Assembly (NCBI GenBank): GCA_003415625.1
Contig: PYIU01000005.1
Location: 4,221,001-4,285,000 of the forward strand
Length of the DNA stretch: 64,000 nt
Source: Aquanectria penicillioides
Taxonomy: Eukaryota; Ascomycota; Sordariomycetes; Hypocreales; Nectriaceae
Direction of reading: 5' to 3'
The notes under the pieces were generated by a model. It made no database searches. It saw nothing but the letters and a program-made list of their open reading frames with translations, and was not told the DNA's origin. A program made the position numbers and the translations under genes. Below are positions 48,927 through 58,950 of this stretch, piece by piece (the stretch's first letter is position 1; the number at the start of each line of letters is the position of its first letter).

Positions 48927-49155
48927 TGTTAGATAGCTTATATAACTACTTAATGACTTTTACTATCTGTATGTCTATTTTGTCTTTAATCTAGCTCCCC
49001 CCTTTTAGGTTAGGGGGTCTATCTTTCCTTTTATTCCTAATATAGGCTAGCCGACCGGAGGCTTGGCGAGCCTTCTTCGAGTCGGTCCCGATAACCCCCT
49101 GTTTCTCACGTAACTCCCTGGAGCACAGGTGTTCCAACATGCCTCCAATCCAACA
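48927..49155 (-). repeat. copia-2 5' LTR (229 bp), nearly unmutated
   Basis: Retains CpG and CpA sites (CCGACCGGAGGCTTGGCGAG, CACGTAACTC) lost in the left copy. It marks the right edge of the RIP block. A minus-strand frame from the flanking gene reads through this LTR to a TAG at 48991-48993. Confidence 0.88.
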
Positions 49156-49440
49156 GGACAGGTCGTAATTGTTAAACTCGAATCTTTGTATCTTCCGAGG
49201 AAAAGTCATGTCCTCGTTGAATCGCTTGAGCACTTGGCACGACAGGTAGCACTCGTGGCCGGTTCGAATTTTGCCAACATTTTCTATCGCTTGTAGAGTC
49301 TCGGAGAGCGTCTGGACATTGAGATGGGGTCCGTGTTGTCGGAAACCCAACTGCTTCAGAATTGGAGGTGAAGCTTTTTGACAGAGAGCAAAGTTTAAAT
49401 TACGAGTTATGGCATTGCAGAAAGAATCTAGCTTTTTTTC
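49156..49440 (-). pseudogene. coding fragment truncated by copia-2
   Basis: A frame with normal codon texture runs from about 49,430 leftward (KLDSFCNAITRN..., ILKQLGFRQHGPHLNVQTL, CYLSCQVLKRFNEDM) and hits the LTR exactly at the GGACA duplication. From there translation continues only in LTR sequence. A TGA in frame just upstream (about 49,445) means an intron or the true start must lie there. I do not recognise the family. Only 46 bp of the former downstream part survive between copia-2 and the pogo end. Confidence 0.5.
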
Positions 49441-50498
49441 TCACGGTAGAATGCTGAGATCCAGAGACACCGATTCGTACAGGATCTCGCTGCCAACATT
49501 GTTGACAACCTAACAAGTGCGACACAAGGAAGCAAAGTCGAGTCAATCTGCGTATCGCCGAACCTAGGTCAAGATCTCATAAAGATGCAAGGACGACAAC
49601 TATAAACTTTAATTCATCATATGAGTCTATTGACCAGACGATGATAGGCGTGAGTGTGGATAAACCGAGCTGGAACTGTTGTTGAGTCAATGTGAAGGTG
49701 AAGCCCAATTGTTATTTATAGGTAGTCCTGAACCTGGCGTAGAAGGCTGTGTATGACAGCAACAAACATGATCAGCACGTGATTGAGTGCAGAGGATAAT
49801 GAGCATACTCGATCTTAATTCTTAGCTGCATTAAAACAGTTTTAACTGTTAGATACAGAACGCAAAGTATTTTACCATTTATGGTATGGAATAGAACTAG
49901 CCCAGTATTTAAAGAACGTGATTCATAAGAGATTGTAACATCTAGCCCGGCGAATCACTTCCCAGTGTGGTAATTACCTGAACCGATACATCGTAATTCC
50001 TTGTTCCAGAGGAAATTAGTGTGGAAAAACTGAACCTAGCCCCGATATTCAATCCGAAGCAGTCAATATTTTAAACCTTATGATCTCGATATGGCTAGAG
50101 AGGAGTTTATTATTTAGGGTTGAAAGATGCATCGCATGGGTCGGCAACCTCATTCAACCATCACAAGGAGATGCGACACTCAGAAACGCCATTCTATCAG
50201 CTTAGAAATTGGAATGTAGGGTCAAGTGCATAGTCTTGATGTCACCATGGCCGATAAAACCTGGCCACCTTGCTGTCTTGGCAGGGTGTTTTGCCCCTGT
50301 GAGCGATAATCGACGCCGTATGCCTCGGCTTCAGAACCTTGATTCAAAAAATCAATCTTATGCGGGCAGTGTTCTAGGTAGTTCGGGAAACAGATTGTGC
50401 TCATAACAATAGAAATTTGCGCATTTGCCACCTCAGTCTCCAAATAGGACTAAAATACAGTCTTGGCTTGTGAAGGCGACAACAATCTGATTGCTTGC
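49441..50498. other. intergenic region right of the RIP block
   Basis: Base composition returns to normal. Short overlapping frames at 50209-50443 have no domain. It may contain upstream exons of the interrupted gene, but I cannot support any. Confidence 0.5.
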
Positions 50499-52193
50499 TT
50501 ACGGCTTCCACCTGAATTCGGGATGCTTCCAATCGAGATCAGAAACCTGCTCAGCCGTGAGGCCAGCCAACTTGGCCTCCCTCTCGGCAGGAGTTGCTTT
50601 ATCGCGCCGCTTATTGTCCATCCTCATCCAGACGAGAGCTGCTGATGCAACCACGCCAACTGAAGCAGATACAGCCAAGTTCAATCCGTTACCGATGGGG
50701 TACATTGGTGCATCCCATTTAAGGTAGGTCCACGTAGCAATAAGCCCACCGACATTTCCAAACATTACTACACAATGTGATTAGCGCTATACTGGAACAT
50801 CCAAGTGTTATGTATACTCACCATTTGTTCCAATTGCAATGCTGCGCGACGTATCAGAAATAGTATTGGCGCTGACTTGCGCGTTTGACAATGCTCCAGG
50901 GATGAAGGCCGAACTAGCGGTCAAGAATATAGCAGCGTAGCGCACATTGGGATCCGCGACCTTGAGCAAGATCGCATACCCAACCATGACCAGCGGAGCG
51001 CTGATGATGAGAAAAATCTGGCGCGTATCGTAGCGACTGGCCAACCAGGGGACAAAGAGCAAGAAAAAGCTCCCTACAACATACGGAGGGACCGTAAGGA
51101 GCTGCTGCTGGATTCTCGATTCGTTAGGATAAATCGACTTGATGATAGTTGGCAGGAAGAAGGAGATGCCTAAAACAACAATATTGTCAAGGAGAAAAAC
51201 GAGGGCAGTAGAAAGAGTAATAGGGTTAAGAAGTCCATTTTTGAGCTTGGCGGCATTAATCTTGTCTAGAACAACCTGCTGGGCAAGGCGTTCGGACTTA
51301 ACTCTATTAATGGCAAGCTCCTTTTCTTCTTCGCTGAGCCAGCGTGCTGTCTCGGGATTATCTGTAAGTGTGAAGAAGGCAATAATGGACAGTCCGATTG
51401 TGATGATGCCCTCGATTCCGAATATCATTCTCCAAGCAGTTAGGGAACCAAAGTGATCAAGCTTAAGAATGCCAGAAGCCAGCAGGCCTCCAAAAGCGCC
51501 GGCTGCGGGAGCCATGACCATGTACATAGCCAGGCGGAACGAAAGCTCAGAACGACGATACCAGCGGGATAGATAATAAGCAATTCCAGGCATTAGCCCG
51601 GCCTCGAATATTCCCAGAAGGAATCGCAGACCAAGGATTTGGGCTCTGGTCTTGACGAAGGCCGTGCCCACCGTGGATACGCCGAAGAGGAGGGTAGTGA
51701 GTGGGAGGAATCGGCCTGGACCCATGACTTTACAGCATAGAGTGATTGGGATCTCAAAGACAGAGTAGGATATATAGAAAATAGACAGAATGAGATTATA
51801 GTCATTTCCTTGAAGTGCGAGGTCTTGTTCGAGGTTTGCAAGTCGTGCGTTTCCTGAAGTTACGTGTTGGTTATTCATAGTCTTTGAAACCTGGATCTCG
51901 CTTAGACTTACCAATGTTGGTCCTGTCAATGAAACAAAACAGGTATAGCAGGGACACTGTGGGCACGATGTATCGATCGATTTTTCTTCGCAGTTTCTTC
52001 TCGGCTTCGTTTAAATGGCTTCCCTCTTGGCCAGCGGTGCTGCAACGGAAAGGATCAGTACCATGAACAAATAGATGTTCCAAGGGAAAATCAGATGAAC
52101 TTACTTGTCAATCTTCTCGATATCCTCTTCAAAGGCCACGCTAGGTGCAAAATCTTCGCACCCAGTCGGACCAGTTTCGCCCTTGTTAGACAT
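50499..52193 (-). CDS. MFS permease of the anion:cation symporter group (DAL5/TNA1-like)
   Basis: Four exons (52105-52193, 51912-52039, 50822-51853, 50499-50767; all GT-AG) give 505 residues. Family knowledge: 12-TM proton-coupled uptake of carboxylates and vitamins (allantoate, nicotinate, pantothenate). Seen: acidic cytoplasmic N terminus; LYLFCFIDRTNIGNARL at TM1 across the second splice, a hallmark of the group; GLRFLLGIFEAGLMPGIAYYLSRWYRRSE at TM4 and the A-like loop; a central hydrophilic loop; and a C-terminal TPAEREAKLAGLTAEQVSDLDWKHPEFRW tail typical of these permeases. Plasma membrane. Substrate not predictable from sequence alone. Confidence 0.93.
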
Positions 52194-53658
52194 GATGGGC
52201 GGTTTTTTTTGGGTGAATATGGCAAGATGATGGGAGGTGTGGGTTGAGTGCTGAGATTCCGGTTCTTACCAACTCTACAAGCTGTACTTGAGCATTCTTT
52301 ATGTAAACTGACTGCCCATCTGCCAACCCCAGAATCTCTAGAATCTCGATCCTATCCCCGCTGATCCGGACAGGCCAGGGATCGCATCTCCCGTTTGCCC
52401 CAGATTGGAACGGCCAATAACCGACGACGCAATCCTCGGTGTCACAGCGCCACAACTAGAATGCGGGGATGCCTGCGTTGGAGGCGTTGGAGCTCTTCAT
52501 GTGTCAGCGAATCAAATCTCGGAAGCTCACCGATCGAACCGTCTGAGTTGGTGGCGCCCACTCAACAAAAGCCAGGGGTCAGTAAACCGCGGGCCGCGGT
52601 CTTTTGACAACAGCTTTGCTAGGACCACCCTCATCTGGCCGGGAAAAGGAGGCGGCACTTGACCAGGCGTTTTCCCTAAGAAACACATAATTCCGCGCGC
52701 TAGAATTCTATATATTCTAGATATCGATGTTGAAGCGCCACTCAAGCAGTGACCTCGGCCTACTGGGAGATTGCTGTCGGATTTGTATGGACGCAACGTT
52801 ATGCACTACAGCGGCCAGTGTAGCAGATGGTCTGATTGGAGTTCCAAGTCGGATATCACTGATACGTGAAGTATCTTACGTGTGATGCCGTTTTGGTGAT
52901 ATGAAATCGGCGCAATCTCTACCACAGGCGCTGCATCGCACAATGGCCTGTGGAAACATGGTGCGGGTTTCAAGCCCCTCTGTGCACTGTCTCACCAAAT
53001 TGTGCAAGTTGTGATATTTTTGTCGAGACAGGATCGTTGCATAAAACAGCTGTTCTACCTTATCTGTTCACTCTTTTCAGTGCATTTGTGTTACAAATCC
53101 GGCTGCCATTTTAGTAGTTTCCTTTTGTTGGTTCTGCTACTTTGCCAATCAACGCCTCTCGGACCCTTTTGGCTGATTTCGGTTATTTAAGGCACATTTT
53201 ATACAGAAAATCAGACAGCGATAAGTGTATCATTGCAAATTCTTAGAAAACCTGCACAGAACTTATAATTCCTTAGCCGAATGAGTGTGAAATCCTTAGT
53301 GCTTCTTGACTAGTTTAGTATGACAGACATGACCAATTATTTAACTCTAAGTTGAGATCACATATCCCTAACCAAGATGTCCGCCGACTATTCAGACTGA
53401 CTGGAAACTTAAACAAGGCAAAGCCCTCTACACAGCTACATTCACACAGCCTCATACGGAGCACTAGGCGCTGAAACTAATGACGCATATTAATAAGATG
53501 TCTAGTGAATATTTTCGACAGAGATGTAAAAGATAAGCCCGCACGCAAACGTATCATTGTCGGATGACTGGCCTTTGTTGTCTCGTTGAGTTGTTCTACA
53601 TAGGTCAATGCCTTGAAACAGCAGCAGGATCCACAATATTTTATCTGAGGAAGCGCCA
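52194..53658. other. intergenic region between the permease and the HET pseudogene
   Basis: About 1.5 kb between divergent starts. Contains the GC-rich palindrome at 52586-52600. Frames at 52395-52796 overlap each other and show no domain. Confidence 0.55.
52586..52600. promoter_or_regulatory. candidate Zn2Cys6-type operator, palindrome ACCGCGGGCCGCGGT
   Basis: A 15-bp dyad, symmetrical except for its central base, with CCG and CGG triplets in inverted orientation, about 390 bp upstream of the permease start. Zn2Cys6 dimers bind such triplet pairs (general knowledge). No experimental support; could regulate the permease. Confidence 0.4.
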
Positions 53659-55366
53659 ATATGGCCACACAGAGTACAAATAACGGCAATCCGGCAGATG
53701 GAATCATCGCGACAAGCAAGCCAGAGCCTGAATATACGTATTCACCTTTGCCCACACCACGACACATTCAACTTCTAAACTTGATCCATGGGGAGCAGCA
53801 GATACAGTTGTGGTAACATTGTTTTCAATGTGTCTGGAGCATAACATTCAATTCGAGGCATTGTCATACACATAGGTGACACATCTGCACCATAATTTGC
53901 GACGGAAAACTTACCAAGATTGGCCTAAACTTGTACAATGTGCTGTCAACGTTTAAATTGAGCAACCAAAAACGGATCTTGTGGGCAGATGCTTTATGTA
54001 TCAACCAAGGAGATATGAAAGAAAGATATCAGCAAGCTCGGGTGATGGGGGAAATCTATTCTTCAGCAAGCAAGACGCTGATTTGGCTTGGCGAGGAAAC
54101 GGAAGAAACCAAGTTAGCATTCGCTGCCTTGCAGAAGTTCCATGACGAATCAGGTTTTTCGTGGGATGTTTTGACTAGCCCTGTCCCGGAATACTATGGC
54201 CTCCTTGAAAGATCTTTGGTGCGAGGGATACACCTGAGGTGTTACATATCGGCAAGCTATTTCGCCGTGCGTGGTTCGGAAGAAAATGGATAATCCAGGA
54301 ACTTCTTCTTTCAGTTCAGCCAGAACTACGAATTGTAAAACGAACGCTTGCATGGGATGTCCTCGAGAGCTTTTCCTGCTACATAGTTAATTATCAACTA
54401 GCTCATCATCTTTTCGGGCCGCGCATTGACAATCACATTTTAAATCATTTCCGACACGCGACATCACTTCAAATTGTGAGATTAAGGCGCAGAGAGCAGA
54501 ATGAGTCCCCATTATTGGGGCATATACTATTTTTCTTTTCATTCGCACGCCAGGATGTAAGAGATCATGTAATCTCATTACTTGGTATCGCGCGGGACGT
54601 CTCACGCGATCAAAGCTTGGCTTTGATAGACTACAACCGGTCAACATCAGATACCTTTTTCCTTTTGGCAAAATGGTCCATAGTTGAAAATGGGTCTCTT
54701 GAAATATTTAGCCTAAAGACCTGGATCTTGGTTGATAACGACGGGTTCTCGTCTTGGGCCCTGGAACTTGCAGCGCTGTCAAAACATACAGGGTTGTCAC
54801 ATCCACTCTACCATGGGTCTTTAGGTTGCAACGCAAGTGAAGAATCAAACCTTTCGGTATCACTTCGCGATGATCGTTCGTTGGAGATCAGTGGACGTAT
54901 TGTAGATATGATCTCAGATATTGCAACACAAGAATGCCCCGACCCTTCTGCGGAATCAGATTGGATCAAAAGTCATCATTTTCAATTAGTACATTACGTG
55001 AACGAGCTCGAATCGCTGGGTAATTGCGCATCTCAAGAATGGATTGGCGCGTCGGCACAGGGTGAGCAGCGCGACAACATCATCACAAAAGTGCTAAGTG
55101 GAGAGCCAATAGTGGAAAGTCTAATTGAGAAGCGACTTATCTTTCTACGACTTGTGCTCGGGGACTATAAGGATCGATTTTCCAGTCAACGGCTGTGCAG
55201 CTTTCGGGAGTCTATGGAATTTGGTTGGCAAATACAACACTTGCAGCAGGGAAGCACCGCGTGGACAGCATCTCATCGTCAAATCTTGGAAAAGACTCCC
55301 GAGTGGGACTTTGGATATCAGCCTTCTGGGTTCGTCGCTGTTGCAGGATTGAGAATGGACGCCTAG
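53659..55366 (+). pseudogene. decayed HET-domain (heterokaryon incompatibility) gene
   Basis: The order of HET words is complete but spread over frames: MATQST...RHIQLLNLIHGEQQIQL (frame from ATG 53659), then CLEHNIQFEALSYT followed by TAG where the HET motif has Trp (53873-53875), then CDGKLTKIGLNLYNVL...ILWADALCINQGDMKERYQQ (frame of 53931), and after a further shift near 54,215-54,235 LFRRAWFGRKWIIQEL (frame of 54239) to a TAG at 55366. Short GT-AG introns do not repair these shifts. Family knowledge: HET proteins trigger cell death on non-self fusion. The 3' part (54239-55366) is one intact frame of 375 codons, so decay is concentrated at the 5' end. Confidence 0.75.
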
Positions 55367-56413
55367 GTTAGGCACCAGTCCACGCACTCAATGGGGACTT
55401 AGTTTGCATCTTTGACGTCGCAGTGACTCCTCACGTTGTTAAAAGAGTAAAAAATCATTGTTCCAAAGAATACTTCTCGAGGCATGGTTCTGACTTACAA
55501 AACGTCAGCAACAGTTTATACTCGAGCATCATTTTCACTTCGGGCACACAATAAATTTCAGGTCTAGTAGCAGAAGGTCCAGCGGGGCTTGAATTTCCCC
55601 ATTTGACGAAGGCAAGGAAAGAGTTCAAGATACGCCGTGCAATGCTGCGTGCGTAGATACTATCATTGATGCCAAATATTTATCAAAATCTTGATTAAAA
55701 TACAGGGCCCCCACTGCCCCTTAAACCCTTAAAGGTTAACCTGAACCCCATCGAACCATAACTACCCTAACCCACCCTAATCACGGGTTGTTTATTTGGC
55801 ATATGCTAAGCATTGTGCTATGCTTTTTCATTTTGTGCCCTAGAGATTCCCTATTGCGAGCTCGGACTTCGCTGTTGTAGGTTAGACCTAAATATACTAC
55901 CCCCCAGTTGACTTCGGCTATTGTCAAAGTGGGGCATAACACTCAGGTTTCCGGTTCTAGTGTTGTGTACACAAATGAAATGAATACATGAGATGAAGTG
56001 AATGGAACCTCAATAGCTTCAAGGCATTGCTTATCTAAAAACACCAGAATTTAAAACGACTTCGCAAAGGCCCTGTTCCACACATCCAGCCACCCGACGT
56101 AGTATATTGTGAGATGACAGACTCACTCCGATCAATCAAGCGACCACTTGAGTCTCACAAGACATCCGCCAAGGACTGCGCCGTCATGAATAGTTACTCT
56201 TGCCAACGCTTTCACCGCTGTCGACGCGATTTAAATCCTAGCGCTGACGTCAGTGCTAATGACTGGTTACACCGACAGTCCTTTCTCCAGGGGAAGGAAA
56301 TGATCATACGTAGTCTCACGTATGATAGAAGGTGTTTCATTGTACGCTCTTTTTCTTCTCTTTGATCTCCTCTCAGACCGACTCGGACAGAACATTCCCT
56401 CTCTGCGTTGAAG
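55367..56413. other. intergenic region
   Basis: Roughly 1 kb. Contains degenerate CCCTAA-like words (about 55,760-55,785) too short and irregular to be telomeric. Frame 56114-56365 has no domain. The 5' leader of the sulfotransferase-like gene is CT-rich. Confidence 0.55.
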
Positions 56414-57333
56414 ATGTCCAACTGGAGCACTTCCAACGCCGCCAAGGGCGAGCAGACAACTCCCCTAGATGCTTTCGATCCGCGAAAGTCTCGTGAATTG
56501 TACGATCTTGAACCTCATCCTCAAACTGGTCGCCTGATCGACTCGTATCCTTGCACTCGAACAAGACCTATCCGGGTTCTTTTTCTTGGACAGTGGCGAA
56601 CCGGCACCATGGCTTTATTTACGGCTCTTCGGCAACTAGGGTACAACTCATACCACATGGCCGTGGCAATGGGCAGTCCCAAGACAAACCTTACTCTTTG
56701 GTGCGAAGCCTGAATTCCAAGTTCCACGGCCAAGACAAGCTTTGGGGCAGAGAAGAATTCGACAAGATTCTCGGTGACTACGATGTTGTGGCTGATGTCC
56801 CCGCTATTTGCTTTGTAGAAGAGCTCGTTGCAGCGTATCCAGAGGCGAAGGTGGTGGTTTCAAACAGAGATGTGGACAGCTGGCTGCGTAGCATGGACAC
56901 TACAGCAGGCCGAGTCTTGCGATGGCCTCTCTGGGATACGCTCGCGGCATGGGACAAGGCACTCGCCGGACCCTTTTGGGAGCATGCGCAAACTCTTATA
57001 CCTATTCATTTCAAAACCTTGCACAACTTTTCTCCTGAAACGTCTCCAGCTCGCCAGGCATTCCATGATCATTGTGCGTTAGTGAGGAAAACAGTGCCAC
57101 AAGAGAGGATCCTCGAGTTCAGGGTACAAGAGGGATGGGGACCTCTCTGCGAATTCTTGGGAGATCATGTTCCAGAGTCTGATTTCCCAAGATTAAATGA
57201 TGCAAACCAGTTTATCTTTGCCCATGCCATGATGTGGTGGATCGGGTTTGCAAGAATGGCTGGAAAAATTGTGCTGGCACCGACTTTGATTGGTGCCAGT
57301 GCCGTTGTTGCGGCAAGTTATTATCCCTCGTAG
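56414..57333 (+). CDS. P-loop sulfotransferase-like protein with one-base deletion
   Basis: ATG at 56414 opens MSNWSTSNAAKGEQ..., with RVLFLGQWRTGTMAL (residues 54-68), the modified PAPS-binding loop (GxxRTGTxSL) of the fungal Sulfotransfer_4 family. This frame stops at 56711 after LTLWCEA. The protein continues in the next frame as LNSKFHGQDKLWGREEFDKILGDYDVVADVPAICFVEEL, AKVVVSNRDVDSWLRSM and a C-terminal hydrophobic segment KIVLAPTLIGASAVVAASYYPS to TAG 57331-57333. One missing C in the CC at 56709-56710 (GAAGCCTGAAT) accounts for the break; no intron fits. About 306 residues if joined. Often misnamed NAD-dependent epimerase in databases. Activity unproven for this family. Confidence 0.78.
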
Positions 57334-58950
57334 TTTCATGGACCAAGTGACATAGAAACATTGGATCATCGTCTCCTAGCCATTCAATTATTCTGAATAC
57401 GATAAACTCTTTCCCTAACGAGAGCATCATGGCTACTTGTGACTAAGTACATCGTATTTACGCAACGCTCCATCTTTGTCTGTGGATATTTAAATTTCTG
57501 GGCAATCATTCACCATGCACCCAAAAATATAAACTAAAACGTTAAGCCTTTGAGAGCCATCGTCATAGCGAATCAGGGACAGAAGCCGGAATGACAGCTG
57601 TGGGGGATCTAGTCGTTCCAGCATTTCGTAGCTAGCACATTGATTATTCTAGATTCCCACTAGTAGCGCTAATGCTGTCTGGAGATAAATAGGCTGAGAA
57701 ATTGGCAATTCATACTTCATCTTCTCTGATGACAACTAACTAGGTGATCGAGGAATGTGGACAACCTGATTCTTGCTTTGCGAACAGGGATCAAAGATAG
57801 ACACGACAATGTTGTTGTCATCCGCGTTGACCGCCTTTCCATCCACTCTAGTGGAGTTTATTAGTGGCAACAGGCTGTGCAAGACTCATTTTTCGACATT
57901 TTCAACCAGCTTGGGAGAGGTGCCACATAAAAAAATTGATTCGCCTCGTATAGTCACCAACAACTCACGATGGTGAACCTTTGATGCAGTAATAAGCCCA
58001 CAACGACACAGGTTTGGGTTGTGCGAGATAAAAAAAACATTGTACTCTGCTATCTCGTGCGTTGATTTGTTGCCGAGCTCGTGATTGCGCAGTCAGGGAT
58101 AGAATTCTCGGTTATCACTTCGGACGAGGCTGGGCACAGTGTGAGTTGACGCTGCATTTGGCCCCCATCCCCCGCTGGTCTACTTCTTCAAGCGGTACTG
58201 TTACTTTTGCGGACAGCCGAGCCTGATTTTTCCTTGGGTAGCATTGTAGCGCTCTTTAGGACTAGAATGAAAGAAAGCTGAAAAATGGGCTTGGCTGGCT
58301 GCATGATAAGAGTTGGGGGCCAGAATTGGTTATTCAAGCGAGGAGTAGAGATGTGCGCGTGGTAACACTTGAGAAGTTGGTCATGCAGTGCCATGAGAGA
58401 ATCGAGTAGTAGAAATTGGAATAGTTGAGTTGAAATAAAAGAAAATCCTCGTTGTATCCAGTTGCCTCGAAGCACGGGTTTGATAGAGTTGAACGGCGAC
58501 ACCAGGTAATTAGTGGCGTCTCTTAGCATTGCCCTATCAACATGCTCGCCGTGCTGATTCTTCTCATATCATTTTTTTTGGATGGTGGTCAGCGTTTCCA
58601 CTTGGCTGCATCTTCGTCTAGGTGCATTCCAAATCCTCCCTGTTGATGGGCTGATAGGGCTACCGGGATTTGCGCCAGATTTCAACCCTGTAACTAGATA
58701 ACTCGTTGCACACAGTACGCGATGGTCAACGGCTAACGCAGTGACGGTCAGGTGAAATGTAATTGGTAAGAGTACGGACAACTCTCGATGGCAATTCTAC
58801 AAGAATCCGCCATCCCCTTCCCGTGGACGGGCGGGCTGCGGGTCGCCGTTGAATTCAATCACTGTTAATTCGCCCCGGACATTGATTTCTCCATGGTCTT
58901 TGCTCTCCGAAGACTGTATCTCGTCGCTGCGCCTGAAGGAGCCTACGAAA
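57334..58950. other. intergenic region before the CorA-like gene
   Basis: About 1.6 kb with only short frames (57773-57976, 58188-58529 minus, 58569-58781 minus) that lack domains. The frame of the CorA-like gene is open back to about 58756 without an ATG (NSRWQFYKNPPSPS...), so an upstream exon or a start upstream of 58951 is possible. Confidence 0.5.

Larger units (their letters stand above)
43471..49155 (-). mobile_element. Ty1/copia LTR retrotransposon no. 2 (5.7 kb), RIP-mutated, different subfamily
   Basis: Direct LTRs 43471-43700 (230 bp) and 48927-49155 (229 bp). The right copy begins TGTTAGATAG and ends ATCCAACA, a canonical TG...CA. The 5-bp flank is GGACA on the right (49156-49160) and AAACA on the left (43466-43470), i.e. 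the same duplication after two G-to-A changes. Minus-strand relics give integrase (about 47.0-46.7 kb) then RNase H (about 44.2-43.8 kb), placing the 5' LTR on the right. The element interrupts a coding sequence at 49,156. Confidence 0.82.

Noticed and set aside
22100..48930. A centromere.
   Set aside because: The block is AT-rich and gene-free but only 27 kb, and is fully explained as nested RIP-mutated TEs. No CENP-A evidence is available.
48991..49350. One 119-codon gene.
   Set aside because: About half of it is LTR sequence. It is a read-through of an interrupted gene into copia-2.
55740..55790. Telomere-like CCCTAA words.
   Set aside because: Only a few irregular copies, no array, flanked by genes on both sides.
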